Positions 39,410 to 49,739 of a stretch of DNA of 64,000 bases are shown one piece after another. This DNA comes from Notospermus geniculatus (lineage: Eukaryota; Nemertea; Pilidiophora; Heteronemertea; Lineidae). A model generated the notes under the pieces. That model was not told where the DNA came from. It was given only the letters and a program-made list of their open reading frames with translations, and made no database searches. The first letter of the stretch is position 1. The number at the start of each line of letters is the position of its first letter. Where the stretch lies: positions 291,164 to 355,163 of the forward strand of contig NMRB01000382.1 of assembly GCA_002633025.1 (NCBI GenBank). Reading direction: 5' to 3'. A program made the position numbers and the translations under genes.

Positions 39410-39882
39410 CTAGTGAACAATCAATTCGAAAGGTTCCATGTCTTTAGCCCAATATCGAAGGCATCCACACATGTCCAGATTGTGGTGTGATTTTTGGATG
39501 CGCCCACTGTCTGGAGGCAGCCTGGCAGAAAATAATGCAGGATTCATTGCCAAATGTAGCGTGAAATGCAAAAGTGTGTGAAGGCCTTTAAATGTTTTAT
39601 GACTGTCTCGTGGTGGTAGGAGACTTGTGACCACGGTTAGTCTACAACCAGGGGTATCCACACGATGCGTCAAGTCAGATGTGATCCAAGTGGATTTACG
39701 ACTTTCAACCGCCCACAATGGTCATGAAATTATGAGAAGAAATGAATGATTCCGATTGGCTTCAACTCTCCTGAACCTCAATCGTCTTGACTCAGTCGCA
39801 GGAGACCTAACATGTTCAGCCACTGGCAACAGACTCATGCAACCACCTTCATGACATGACAGAATAAACCCCTCGAGTGAGT
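39410..39882. other. No gene seen
   Basis: Nothing recognised. Confidence 0.3.
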
Positions 39883-40092
39883 CAGTGCTTCACGTAAGAC
39901 GGCGCAATCACGCTCGTGCACCTGTGCGCCCACAAAATTGCACCGAGGAGCACGACTGACCGCGCTCCTTGGCATCCTTGAAGTTCGGGCGCGAGTGAGA
40001 ACGGCTCTCCTTCACGAGTGTGAACAACTCTCCTCGAGCCTTTGAGGAGCTCAACTGATTGAGCTCCTGCATATTTCAAACGTGAAGCACTG
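39883..40092. mobile_element. hAT-type MITE (CAGTGCTTCAC ends), copy 2
   Basis: CAGTGCTTCACGT and ACGTGAAGCACTG are perfect 13 bp inverted ends. GAGTGAGT before and CAGTGAGT shortly after are a slightly decayed 8 bp duplication. The interior (GCGCAATCACGCTCGTGCAC, AAATTGCACCGAGGAGC, GAGCTCAACTGATTGAGCTC) matches 25906-26095. Confidence 0.85.
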
Positions 40093-40139
40093 CTCAGTGA
40101 GTCTAGTTGCATCAAGTCACATAGAGTGGAAAGGGCACG

Positions 40140-40262
40140 TAGCGTTGCAGACTGCACATTGAGTGGAAAGGGACTTTAGCCCAGTGTCGCAGACCACACC
40201 GGGAATCGAACCCGGATCTCCCGCATGCAAGGCAGACCTTCTTCCATCAAACCCAAAGTCTT
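40140..40262 (-). mobile_element. tRNA-like SINE head (SINE-D)
   Basis: Minus strand: TTGATGGAAGAAGGTCTGCC, TTGCATGCGGGAGATCC, GGGTTCGATTCCCGG (B box 40202-40212), then GTGTGGTCTGCGACACTGGG. The TTGCATGCGGGAG stretch resembles an alanine-tRNA anticodon arm. No proper acceptor stem. Confidence 0.55.
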
Positions 40263-40794
40263 TAGGTTCGAGGGCCTACAACACCTCCTAGATCTACCAC
40301 AACAGCATAATGGCCCTGAATTCTCCTCCTGTGACCATTCTGCAACATCACCTTCTGTCTTTTATGTCCATTGAGCAGTCACAAAACCTGCGGTCAGTCA
40401 GTCCAACTTTTTGGAATACGATACTCTGTCATCCTCGCCGAGAATCTCTCGCCGGCAGAAAGTACAACTGGCAATTATCAAGACTCTATTCGAGCCTTTC
40501 TTCCGTAGTACTAGATCACTCAAAGTGCCTCACTTCCGAACTCTCAGTGGCGGACAGTACTATAATTGCTCGTCGAGCAGATGGCTGGTGAAAGCAGGTG
40601 ACCGCTGATAGCCGGCAATCCGTTGGTGCTAGAAGGTGAGCTACAAGAGCTGTATCAGAAGTCAACAGACTGTATTAGTACTTCACTGATAGCAGGATGT
40701 GATTGCTTGGCAAATATGGTGATGCAACATCCACGCCGGCATAGGAGCAGGGAAGGGGCACTTCGGCGAATTTCGAAGGAGTTTCTTGTATCGT
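40263..40794. other. Open frames, not recognised
   Basis: Plus-strand frames 40310-40591 and 40623-40907 are near each other. The first encodes residues such as ILQHHLLSFM with no clear domain; the second runs through a 5S-like SINE and is thus not a gene. Confidence 0.2.
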
Positions 40795-40925
40795 ACATGT
40801 TGGTCACCCATCCAAGTGCTGACCATCTCAACATTTTAACCTCAAACGAGAGCCCACTGCGCCAGCAACGAGGCCATAAAGGAAATCCTCTCTTGCCGGT
40901 GGGCTGAGCTGTGCCACAACTGGGG
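40795..40925 (-). mobile_element. 5S rRNA-like SINE, copy 3
   Basis: Minus strand: GAGAGGATTTCCTTTATGGC (leader), GAGGTTAAAATGTTGAGATG, GTCAGCACTTGGATGGGTGA and CCAACATG. The segment CACTTGGATGGGTGACC closely matches 5S rRNA box C; copies 1 and 2 share leader and order. Confidence 0.75.
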
Positions 40926-41880
40926 TACCGTATATTTCTGTTGCTGTATTTGTCCCCTCACTTCTAAGTGTTATCTGCAACCCTCGCTAGACTTCCACCT
41001 TTCCCCTTGCTGGATTTGCAAAGACAAGGACACCTGACAAATGCGTATGATGGGGCACTTTGGGCAAAGCTTGAAGCACTTCTGTCTCTGACCCAAAATT
41101 TTGACGTCAGTCATGAATCAGCGGCTCATTTCCCCAGTCTGAAGTGCATAAGAACCATCGAATGGGTAGGTAGGACTTGGTGAAAAACTCAACGAGAAAC
41201 TCATTTCTGTGTGTTAGCAAACCCTCGCTATGCTCCTGCTCAAGGCCAGGATTTCCTACGGCAACGAACTTTGGACCATTCTTAAACCAGCATGACATGG
41301 ATGCACAACCCCAAGCAAATAGGATGGACACTCACTTTACAATGAAAAAGATGACTATACAACCATCGTGAAGAGTGTCATTACTTTTTGCAGCATCTGT
41401 CAGTTGGCTGTCAGAGGCAAGCAGAACTCTTCCTATACGTCCGGCGGTCAGCGTCTCACCGCAAAACAGATGTTTTGTGACTAGCGATGCGACAGAAAAC
41501 AAATTGGTGGCTACGGAGTCTGAAAGGCGGTAGGAGGTTGCGTGGGTTTGGCAAACGGTGAGGATTACGGGACTGTCAATTTGGGGGCAGTATTGAATGC
41601 ATATTTAAAGGCAGCTTTGAACTGAACCTTTGAAATATGGTTTGGAAAGACAATGGTATTGGCACAAATCTGTCAGATTCCTTAACTGAGTGGGAAGTTG
41701 TCTCAATAAACAAGATGGCAATTCATCTGTTTAGTTGCAAATCACTGGGTTTAAGAAGTAAACTTTTTACTGCCATTTGCAAAGGAAATTTCGCTGAAGG
41801 GGTGAATGTCGTCGACTCTGAATCCAAACCCCTGAGTCCCTATCCCACAACCCTTGATACCTGGCCTCCTACGGCTGACC
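40926..41880. other. No gene seen
   Basis: 41390-41560 (CAGTTGGCTGTCAGAGGC, CCGCAAAACAGATGTTTTG, GAAAACAAATTGGTGGC) is a balanced repeat-free block. No exons recognised. Confidence 0.25.
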
Positions 41881-41889
41881 CTTAAAGCC

Positions 41890-41914
41890 TTCTCCTAATC
41901 CTAACCCTAACCCT
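41890..41914. repeat. Short interstitial telomere-like CCTAA run
   Basis: CTAATCCTAACCCTAACCCT contains two to three copies of the CCCTAA hexamer. Too short to call a fusion site. Confidence 0.5.
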
Positions 41915-41941
41915 GGGACCCTTATGGACAGCCGTTACCCA

Positions 41942-42233
41942 AGGGCGTATTCGAATCCTCGTTCTTGACCACACTCGTGCTGGCCCAGTTCATGTAGTTG
42001 TTGACTCAACTCGAGAACAGCAGTCTCGAATGCCGAGAACACAACCCGTGACATGTAAGGTCAAGAACGTGTTCTTCTCACCCCCCATTCAGCGGAGGGT
42101 CAAGAAGAACACGTTCTTGGCCGACTCGAGTTGCGTTCTTGGCGTTCGAGACTACCGTTCTCGAGTTAAGTCAACATCTACATGAACTGGGTCAGCACGA
42201 GTGTGGTCAAGAATGGGGATTCGATTATGCCCT
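41942..42233. mobile_element. Large foldback element, 292 bp, stem over nearly full length
   Basis: AGGGCGTATTCGAATCCTCG, TTCTTGACCACACTCGTGCT, GGCCCAGTTCATGTAG return as CTACATGAACTGGGTCAGC, ACGAGTGTGGTCAAGAATGG, GATTCGATTATGCCCT. The inside folds again (CAAGAACGTGTTCTTCT and AGAAGAACACGTTCTTG) around a loop of about 25 nt. No coding frame. Confidence 0.85.
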
Positions 42234-42239
42234 AAGATA

Positions 42240-42830
42240 CTGGGTACCCTGTTCCATTGGATTAGACGATATTCACACTTTTACGCAAGTTAGGTTGTAC
42301 TTTACTAAACCTTCTACTTTTGATGTCACGAACCAGTCAGCGGGACACATGACCTGTGACTGACGACGGTGATTGATTTACCGTTCTGGAGAGTTGCACA
42401 GGACAGATGGCAATATATCTGATACAAAACGACCAAATGAACCAACCATTTAACTGAATGGCAAAGGTTGCACGGAGGGTCAGCGAAGACCGAGACGGCC
42501 AATCGTCGTATCGCTGATGTCTGTGACCCTGCATCCATTACAGTGCCGTATAATGAACGTTCTAATCACCGCGTGCGTCATTCGACACCCGCCCGTGGCA
42601 TTCGCATCTAGAACAAGACTTTCTGTTTATCCTTCGTGATGGGACAAACGAGCAAATAGGAGATTGCGCGTTAATTGAATTGGTGTGTGCTTGGATTCAA
42701 TGGATTTGGAACTGATCTGGTTGAGGTGATTGGGGTAGATTTTGCGTTCTTGATGAATGTCTTTAGAGTATCTGAAATGATTTGCGTTACTGAGTTGACA
42801 AATAAGACAACTAAATCTATGAGCTCAGAC
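42240..42830. other. No gene seen; candidate conserved block 42395-42610
   Basis: CAATATATCTGATACAAAAC, GGCCAATCGTCGTATCGCTG, CTAATCACCGCGTGCGTC are in a repeat-free block. Inference only. Confidence 0.25.
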
Positions 42831-42831
42831 A

Positions 42832-42912
42832 GCGCGGTGGCACAGTGGTTGGATGTTGGACTCGAAACTGAGATGTCACGGGTTGGATTCTTGGCCCAGT
42901 CACCACTGTACT
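42832..42912 (+). mobile_element. Decayed tRNA-like SINE head
   Basis: GCGCGGTGGCACAGTGGTTG (A-box-like) and CACGGGTTGGATTCTTGG (decayed B box) in tRNA-like order and spacing. The body is replaced by a short tandem repeat. Confidence 0.4.
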
Positions 42913-42925
42913 CTTAGCTGCCAGT

Positions 42926-42999
42926 CCTAGCGCCAGACAGCCAGCTAGACCTAGCGCCAGACAGCCAGCTAGTCCTAGCGCCAGACAGCCAGCAAGACC
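42926..42999. repeat. 24 bp tandem repeat, three copies
   Basis: CCTAGCGCCAGACAGCCAGC plus TAGA/TAGT, starts at 42926, 42950 and 42974. The period of 24 gives an open reading of eight-residue repeats on the minus strand, which is an artefact. Confidence 0.85.
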
Positions 43000-43024
43000 C
43001 ACATATAGGCCTACTGCAGAACTG

Positions 43025-43135
43025 TCCTGTATTGTCCTAGGTACGTTTTGTCCTAGACCTTTTGCCCGAGGCACATTTCGTCTGGGTACCTTTTGTCTAG
43101 TACATTTTGTCCGGGTACGTTTTGTCCTGTCACTG
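43025..43135. repeat. Degenerate array of GGTACGTTTTGTCC words
   Basis: Four to five variants of GTACNTTTTGTCC in direct orientation; related to 24785-24945 and 54760-54880. Confidence 0.55.
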
Positions 43136-43367
43136 TCATGTATACACTGAGATGAGACAACAGATTCGGCCAGTAGGGAAAGACTTGACTGTGAAGTTGT
43201 GTGGGTCTACAAGCGACCTGAGGAAGACAACGTACTTCATGCCATCGAGAAAGCTGAACGCCAAAGAAGCGGACTGTGTAATTTGGACACCTATCCATCG
43301 AGGGGAGCATTTTCCAGTCCCGTGGGAGCCTGTGGAGTTTCTACGGCAGTAGCTCTTTCCAAGACAA

Positions 43368-43469
43368 TCATTCTCCCACAGCAGGGCATTGCTCTCACCT
43401 CCTCATACACTCACACACAAAAAGTGCAAGTGGATGAAGAGCGAGGTAAAAACCCTGCTGTGGGAGGAT
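43368..43469. mobile_element. ATTCTCCCACAGCAGGG foldback
   Basis: CATTCTCCCACAGCAGGGC with CTCTCACCTCCTCAT pairs with GAAGAGCGAGG and ACCCTGCTGTGGGAGGATG. A related unit occurs at 57298-57361 (CATTCTCCCACAGCAGGGG ... CCTGCTGTTGGAAGATGG). Confidence 0.65.
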
Positions 43470-43887
43470 GCCAGACAACTGACGAAAACTTGTGCAAAAT
43501 GACGAACACACAACACAAAACAGTAAATGTTCATCATGCGATGCCGTCTTCTTCATCAGAAGTCCATATCCATCATTTTATTGGGCGATACTCATCTGTT
43601 ATCTCCTGGTTAACGGAATTGATCGTTCTTGGCGGCGATAGCTTAAAAGCTTGACCATCTGTCAGTGGCCAGTTCGTGGTAGTTCATAGTGTGGGAGGGA
43701 TATTCTAGGAAGTTAGAACGTCTGAAACAAACTCACCCACGCAGGGCTCAACACGATTAACTGATTACAGTGGAACTAGACTCAATTTTGCGCTGGGCAC
43801 TAAATATGGCAGGACAACAACCGGCCAATTTTAATGTTCAGCAGAAGGAAACCAGAGGGCCCAGAGGAAACTGTCAAAATCGAAATA
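43470..43887. other. No gene seen
   Basis: Nothing recognised. Confidence 0.3.
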
Positions 43888-44066
43888 CAGTGGAACCTCC
43901 CTTAAGGGACACTCTGCCAGGTGGACACCTCTCTCTATTAAGGACACTAAAGTTCAGTCCCAAGTTGATCATTTCTATTCATTTTTACCACTCTGATCAG
44001 GACACCTCTCAATTAAGGACAACATTTGTCAGTCCCAGAGGTGTCCTTAATAGAGAGGTTCCACTG
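43888..44066. mobile_element. CAGTGGAACCTC MITE, full copy, TA-flanked
   Basis: CAGTGGAACCTCCCTTAAGG and CCTTAATAGAGAGGTTCCACTG (inverse) with TA at 43886-43887 and 44067-44068. Inside: GACACCTCTCTCTATTAAGG, TCTATTCATTTTTACC, GATCAGGACACCTCTCAATT. Ends and TA target fit the pogo/Tigger branch of Tc1/mariner. Partial copies at 34215, 38183, 60090 and 61075. Confidence 0.85.
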
Positions 44067-44069
44067 TAA

Positions 44070-44900
44070 TTTGTCGATAACATTGCCACTTCTGAGATGA
44101 GTGTCAAACTCTCAAAAGAATATGATGGCATCTTGACGTCAAAAGTAGAGGTTTAATCGACATCTGACAACTGTGATGACATTAGTTAGCATTTAATGCC
44201 AGCGGGAGTGAAGTTTCTGAAATGATCTGACGGAGTTAAATTTCTTAAACCGGTTATGAAGCGGACTCGTCATGCACGGAGTTCGTACGTAAAATAATGA
44301 CGGGTTAGTGACCGGCGGACCTCGTTACAAACATTTCCTCCGCCATCTAATTCTTGTCATGATAATCTGTCTCCTGTTTGTCGAGCATACTAATATATCA
44401 TCTGGCGGTCTTAAAAGATGACGGCGGGATCTCAGCGAGGGGTCGAAGGTCATTTCCTAAGACAACAGCGACAGAAAATGTCCACATGATCACGTCCAAT
44501 CAAATTTAGATAAATGATCAAAGCGTTCGTTGAGACCACTCCATAGCAATCGCCGATGCCAGCATGGCGTTTTTGCCATGACCAATCATAGCTGAGTGGT
44601 TTTTGCCATTCTTATTATGGCCGGTAAGATTGTTGATACACCGTTGGTCACTTTGGGGCTGGTCTATCACAAGGAAACACCGGGTTACTCGATCTGATTA
44701 ACGCTTTTTGGAAAGTTGCGATAAATATCGGGACAACTTGAGGCANATGCCAGCTGTCACTGAAAAACGTGTACTGAAAAACGTGTTTTTCATGCAGATT
44801 TTAGCTGAATGGCAAAAATGGAATTTTGTCCTTCTGGAGAGACCAATGTCACCCGAGACAAAAAAAGCTACCTATGGCCCTAGAGATGCCAAACTTCAAT
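44070..44900. other. Candidate conserved noncoding block; one N
   Basis: 44165-44480 is repeat-free with GACATTAGTTAGCATTTAAT, GTACGTAAAATAATGACGGG, CCATCTAATTCTTGTCATGA, ACTAATATATCATCTGGCGG and AAAGATGACGGCGG. One of the strongest enhancer-like stretches here. An N at 44746 interrupts a possible frame. Confidence 0.35.
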
Positions 44901-44904
44901 GCAA

Positions 44905-45044
44905 TAGAGGCTATGCACGTGACGTCATCAGCCAGCGTGACGCCATGTTGGATGGAACTGCGCTGCGCTTTTGACGGTTTTTACCTGCGCAGTTCCATCC
45001 AGCGTGGCGTCATACCCATTGATGACGTCAGTGCATAGCCTCTA
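44905..45044. mobile_element. CRE-bearing TA-flanked MITE, copy 3
   Basis: TAGAGGCTATGCACGTGACG then TCATCA returns as TGATGACGTCAGTGCATAGC then CTCTA. The inner stem GTTGGATGGAACTGCGC pairs with GCGCAGTTCCATCCAGC, so nearly the whole element folds. Two TGACGTCA palindromes. Confidence 0.85.
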
Positions 45045-45263
45045 TACACAATTATATAACTATTTTCATTCAATACAAGTCGAGCTCATTCCCAAGGCGA
45101 TTCTTACCACCAGACGTGCGGACCATTCCACGATGCCATACCTGCCGTATCTGGCATCATAAATTTCATACCGGTAGTACATTTCCCCAAGTTTGTAGTA
45201 GATGGAGTAGAAAATAATGCCAGACTGTACATGTGGGATTGCCATCCATACATTGGAGCGGCT

Positions 45264-45428
45264 GTCAGAGTGGCACAACGGAAACATCGGCGCCTGTCAC
45301 CTCTGAGGTTCCGGGTTCGATTCCCGGTCGAACCCATCGTCATGTGATAGATAGGGCGACTCTCCCAGACAGTACAGGTTTTCTCCGGGCATTCCAGTTT
45401 CCTCCTGCATTACAATAAATTCACCAGA
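45264..45428 (+). mobile_element. SINE-B, best copy
   Basis: GTCAGAGTGGCACAACGGAA (A-box-like), CGCCTGTCACCTCTGAGG, CCGGGTTCGATTCCCGG (B box 45314-45324), then body GATAGATAGGGCGACTCTCC, TTTTCTCCGGGCATTCCAG and TTTCCTCCTGCATTACAATA. Ends next to a TA-flanked MITE. Confidence 0.8.
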
Positions 45429-45434
45429 CATCTA

Positions 45435-45669
45435 TAGACCATTCTCGAATTCGCAGATCTGCGCACTTCCGCTGAAATCTCAACCAGAACATCGATCTGA
45501 CGTGACGCAATCCATGATTCAGCAATGTTCAAGTCTGATGCAACGTCTTCAACGTCACTGTCGTGGGGTTGTCCGGGTCACGTCATTCAGTTTCAGACTG
45601 AGGTTGTGGGTGAGATTTCAGCAGAAGTGTGCAGATCTTTGTCATTTATATCAATTTGAGAACGGTCTA
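45435..45669. mobile_element. TA-flanked MITE with CAGATCTGCACACTTCCG arms, copy 2
   Basis: TAGACCATTCTCGAATTCGC, AGATCTGCGCACTTCCGC at left; GCAGAAGTGTGCAGATC and ATTTGAGAACGGTCTA at right. TA at 45433-45434 and 45670-45671. Includes CTGACGTGACGCAATCC and a GTCACGTCATTCAG return. Confidence 0.85.
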
Positions 45670-45671
45670 TA

Positions 45672-46321
45672 GAATTAATAATGCCATATTTGGCAATTGG
45701 CTCTCAATTCAATATCTGTGACCCGATAGCAAAAGTAGGCGCTAGTCGCAACCGAGGAAAGGGTTAACAGCCTTACAGCTCAATAGCTGAAATGTACGTC
45801 TCTGCAGGTTGACACTAGTATTGGACAGCAGTGATAATAGTTGAGCAAACTGATGACCAATGATGATCACTTGTGACAAGCACTGGCTTTTGCTAGAGCA
45901 AGTCACATTTTATTCATCATGATAAAACCACTGTGGTTAGCGTAAATGGGTTAATTACAGGTACAAAAAGCTTCCCACCCCATTGAGATTCGAAACAACA
46001 CGGCATTCACCTCCAATGATGCGAAAATACATTCGAATCACGACTCAATTAAAGGTAAAATAACTATTATGACGACATGTCCGATGGCAGCGGATGTCCT
46101 GAGTGATGAGCAGGATTGATGTCAGAACCATTACACCATGTTAGACATCATGTACGCCAGATTAGTCATAGATTAGAGTATACTTTCCGAATCTGTCTAG
46201 CTTAAAGGCGGATTCCGGTTGGGATAATGCCGGGGGACTGGCATTCATGTCACACAGTCGCTCAAGGCCAGTGAATCTTTTGGTGCGGTACTACTTAAAG
46301 GCCACTTGTGCTGTCATAATA
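45672..46321. other. No gene seen
   Basis: Nothing recognised apart from single-copy-looking DNA. Confidence 0.3.
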
Positions 46322-46520
46322 GCCCTTTTTACACTGAGTTTGTTCGATCCAGTTTGAGGCAGTTCACTTGCTTTTTGTATCGAGAGGAAGTCATGTGACC
46401 CTGGACTATAAATGTATCCTTCCCTTTTNCTTTACTATAAATGTACCCTTCCCTTTTCATCTACAAAACATAGGCAAATCGCTTTGAACCGGATCGAACC
46501 AACTCCGTGTAAAAAGGGCC
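46322..46520. mobile_element. GCCCTTTTTACAC foldback MITE
   Basis: GCCCTTTTTACACTGAGTTT with GTTCGATCCAGTTTGAGGC is matched by GCTTTGAACCGGATCGAACC and AACTCCGTGTAAAAAGGGC. A short internal duplication (ACTATAAATGTATCCTTCCC and ACTATAAATGTACCCTTCCC) surrounds the N near 46429. A fragment is at 27890-27945. Confidence 0.8.
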
Positions 46521-47269
46521 AATGTCAGTGCAGGGGTAGGATTTAGGGATGGTTGAGGCATACCCCCCCCCAATTGGTTGAAACTGACCATCATCCAAAG
46601 GCCCTGCATATGACAAAACCTAGTTTTGCTCCAATAGGGCCTACAAGAAACCTACTTGCAGTGTGGCTCAAAAACACACAGGTCGTGTGTGCCTTTAAGT
46701 TTCAACAGCCAACATGCCGTTGCTATGTCACTCGCTGTAGATGAAACTATCAGTTTGCAACATAAAACCTCACGTAGAGAGGAAGCATCACAGTTGACAC
46801 AAGCGATGAGGAACCTGCAAACGACTGCCACTTGGTGGCAGTGTGAGCGGTTGCAACGTCACGACGCATTATTGCATTGCTCGCCCTGATTTCAAAGTCT
46901 TTTGCATGACTGCTCTCAGCGCACCCTGTTGGGATGAAACGTCAAACAAGTTTCTCTATTGGAAGAACATGGCACACAAAATGTCAGGTGGACTGCACCT
47001 TTAAGTGTCCACTCCCGCCATGATTTTACAATGTCAGCTACGATTGACAAGTCACTTCCGAAGTGATGACCAAATAATTGGCTCAATTAAACGAGATCAT
47101 GGTTTGGACATCATCATCTCTAGCAGAGTGTGAGGTTTCCATGAAAACTGAATAATGTTATGTGGAGAGCTCGGGTTATCATAAATAAAATCAAAAATTA
47201 CCCAGCGAAGTGTGAACCCTATAGACCCATTGTTGATCCTAGAATTAACCCTTAAAATGTGAGAATTTC
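46521..47269. other. No gene seen
   Basis: A run of C at 46564-46573. 46985-47130 (GCCATGATTTTACAATG, CCAAATAATTGGCTCAATTA) has enhancer-like words. No exons. Confidence 0.25.
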
Positions 47270-47610
47270 TTCACGCGAGTTGGGTCTCCATGGGCAACTT
47301 GGCTGTAAAAACTGGGCAGTCGTTTGTGTCATTGGTTTTGGTGAACCGCGGTAATCGGCGAAGTCAGCAGCACACACCAGGCAATATTGCAAGCGATCTG
47401 ATCGCCACCGAGCAAAATCGGCTGTTGACGCCAGTGTGTGCTTGGCAGCGATGTGTGGAATCGTCTCGCCAGCGATGCTCACCCATATCAAACAATACCA
47501 AAACCGATATCACTGGCGATCAGATCACTTGCGATATCACCTGGTGGTTGCTAAAGGAAACCAACAATCAATGTTGCAATGACCATTGAGCATCTGATCA
47601 GTTGCTGCTG
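47270..47610. mobile_element. GGCTCTC hairpin unit split by a GATATCGC MITE
   Basis: TCACGCGAGTTGGGTCTCCA, TGGGCAACTTGGC and GTCGTTTGTGTCATTGG before the insert, and AAACCAACAATCAATG, GCAATGACCATTGAG after it, follow the order of the hairpin family at 61660-61760. The insert is 47368-47552. Confidence 0.6.
47368..47552. mobile_element. GATATCGC-type MITE, copy 4, nested
   Basis: CAGCACACACCAGGCAATAT, GCAAGCGATCTGATCGCC at left; GGCGATCAGATCACTTGCG, ATATCACCTGGTGGTTGCT at right. The centre ATCAAACAATACCAAAACC is as in 591-803. Confidence 0.75.
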
Positions 47611-47845
47611 GTTCCAGGTAGTCGCCAACTGTTACCGGAAACGCTATTGCCGGTAGTTGCTTCCAGTTGCAAGACCGATGTACGCTAGGCTTAATGGACG
47701 AACCCTGGTCCGGTCGCAGGAAATTGAACAACAAAAATAACATCTGTTCGACGTACCCAATCTTCATGATATTAGTAAGGTCGGCATAAAGTACATGGTA
47801 TAGGTTATGTTTAGGGTTAGTTTCCAGTCAGTGGAATCGAATGTA

Positions 47846-48056
47846 TAGAGCTTGTGCAGATGACGTCATCACGGAAAAATCCGCCATCTTGACGGTCAAA
47901 TTTGACGTCATACGACGTCGGCGACCCACATGGTGCACTTTGTCGTCAACGCTTCAACCATGACGCGACCTACACGTGGCGCACTTTGTCGGGGACGTCA
48001 GCACGGTGGACTGCAGGTCAAAAGTGACGTCATAATGAGCCGCTGCACAAGCTCTA
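47846..48056. mobile_element. CRE-bearing TA-flanked MITE, copy 4
   Basis: TAGAGCTTGTGCAGATGACG then TCATCA and the inverse GCTGCACAAGCTCTA, TA at 47844-47845 and 48057-48058. Three TGACGTCA palindromes. The centre pairs through GTGGCGCACTTTGTCG and CATGGTGCACTTTGTCG direct words, so it is less cleanly folded than copy 3. Confidence 0.8.
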
Positions 48057-48059
48057 TAG

Positions 48060-49010
48060 CAAGTAGCATTACCCGCCGGTCAACCAGCAACCTGCATTTT
48101 ATACCGATCGAAGTTAGAGCGGCTCCTGGGAATTCAGGATCATTCTGTGTACAAGAATAATGAACTATCAGACAAACCTTTACTACAGCTCAGAGGAAAC
48201 GTTTAGGCCCTTGTCACCCCTGAGGAGTCAGAGTTACACCAATTGTTCCCGAGATAGCGAGGGTAGCAACCTTTCAGGTTTTTTTACATGGAATATGCAC
48301 TCATCCCAACATAAACTGAGCCATTATAGTCTGCAAAGCCTATAGGCTAATGCTGTATTTGGCTTGACTTTTTGTCCCGACAGGACAGTGCTGCCAGCGG
48401 TCGTACCTAAGACATGTCCCTTTTCAGACTAGACGCAAGGACCCTGAACGCCGCGTAGCGGCAAACGCGCGAAGCGCTACTGATCAATACCACGGGTCAC
48501 TCACTCTCATTCCACCTCAGAGACGGGCTCAGGCGAAATGTGATAAATTTACCCAATATGCCGGCGTTACGCGGTGTAAAGGCGGATTTTGTTTATGGAG
48601 GGCCGGACAAGTGTATTTTGGAGTGTCCAAGTCGGGTAGACCGTTGAAAAGTGTTACGGATTATAACTTTGAGGCTGTTTTAGGTTGGGAGAATTTTATT
48701 GCAACGTCATCGGGTCAAAGGTTATTTATCACCGAACGTTTCCGAAGTTCGCCGGTGTATACTGCCATCATCATGATCGCCTCAACGAAGATTGCCCATG
48801 TTGCCAGACCTACCACATTGTACCACGAGGCGAGTGTTGCCCTATTGAGGTTTGTGCGTGTTACGCTTCGTAAGCTTCGTACTACACATGTGTCCTTTTA
48901 TTCGACATGGCAAGGCAACGACAATGGATCATATTATTAGGGCAACGCATTGATATTATAGGTCCTCGGCCTGTTGTAATGTGCAGTTGACAGGGAGCTG
49001 TTAGCAGTCA
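48060..49010. other. No gene seen; candidate conserved block 48520-48930
   Basis: Open frame 48611-48940 (109 codons) has no recognisable domain. The block has high CpG and few repeats (CCGGCGTTACGCGG, GTGTTACGGATTATAAC, CAAAGGTTATTTATCACCG). Either a conserved element or unrecognised exon. Confidence 0.25.
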
Positions 49011-49014
49011 CCAC

Positions 49015-49147
49015 AGTGAAGTGGCACACTGCACTGCGGCGTGGCAAAACGGCCATTTTAAATCCCTAAATACTTATACCACTGCCCACACCCGACAGCT
49101 GTCATCAGCTGACGGGTGTGGGCAGTGGTACTTCTGCCACTTTTCAC
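49015..49147. repeat. Hairpin with TACCACTGCCCACACCCG arms
   Basis: The core 49077-49100 (TACCACTGCCCACACCCGAC plus AGCT) pairs with 49107-49130 with a single mismatch and a 6 nt loop. Outer words GTGAAGTGGCA (49017) and TGCCACTTTTCAC (49135) pair again. The core is the tightest short hairpin in the window. Confidence 0.7.
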
Positions 49148-49209
49148 CCACAGGAACCAACCAAAAACCATCCTTCCCACGTTCCTATCACTCTGGTTTG
49201 ACATTTGGA

Positions 49210-49600
49210 ACATAAGACATGGTTACACTACATAAAATCCCCAGTTTTTTGCAGTCATACCTATGAATTGCAAGGCTTTAAGAAACCCGTGTCTGAAAAA
49301 CACGGGTTTTTGAAACACGGCAAGCTCGCCGTGCTTTTCGAAATCCCCGTGTTTTCGTTAGTTCTTAGGACAGCTACAGATGGCGCAGCCATTATGTGAC
49401 GTCGTTTTCGCACCTCCAACAATGTGTGCCAATATAGAAATGACCGAAGAGTCAGTGCACACAGTGCACCTGTCGCCAGGCTACTTAACTACAATGTAGT
49501 AGTGTGACCTCTCGCCAGGCTTTTCGTACACACGGGTTTGACACGGGTCTGGAAAAACACGGGTACTTTCAATAGGTGTAACCTTAGCTATAGACCATCC
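49210..49600. repeat. CACGGG-rich inverted repeat region
   Basis: ACCCGTGTCTGAAAAACACG then GG, CACGGCAAGCTCGCCGTG, ATCCCCGTGTTTTCG and, 200 bp on, ACACGGGTTTGACACGGGTC, GAAAAACACGGGTAC. ATGGTTACACTAC and GGTGTAACC mark possible outer ends. A composite or decayed foldback transposon is likely. Confidence 0.45.
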
Positions 49601-49739
49601 TGTTTTTTTCAGAATTTGAGTCGAACAGTAAGAGAAAGAGACGACAAAAAGTACTTGAAGACCTCCAATTGCTTTCACCAGATTGTTAGTTTATTGAATC
49701 GACATGAAGCACTCAACAGAATCGTGTTTATCTAAGGAA

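Noticed and set aside
40623-40907. Open frame containing FLVSYMLVTHPSADHLNI
   Set aside because: These residues are the antisense reading of the 5S-like SINE segment.
41890-41914. Ancient telomere fusion site
   Set aside because: Only two to three hexamers; far too short.
42817-43074. Minus-strand frame with LAGCLALG repeats
   Set aside because: Product of a 24 bp tandem repeat (three copies) with no other support.
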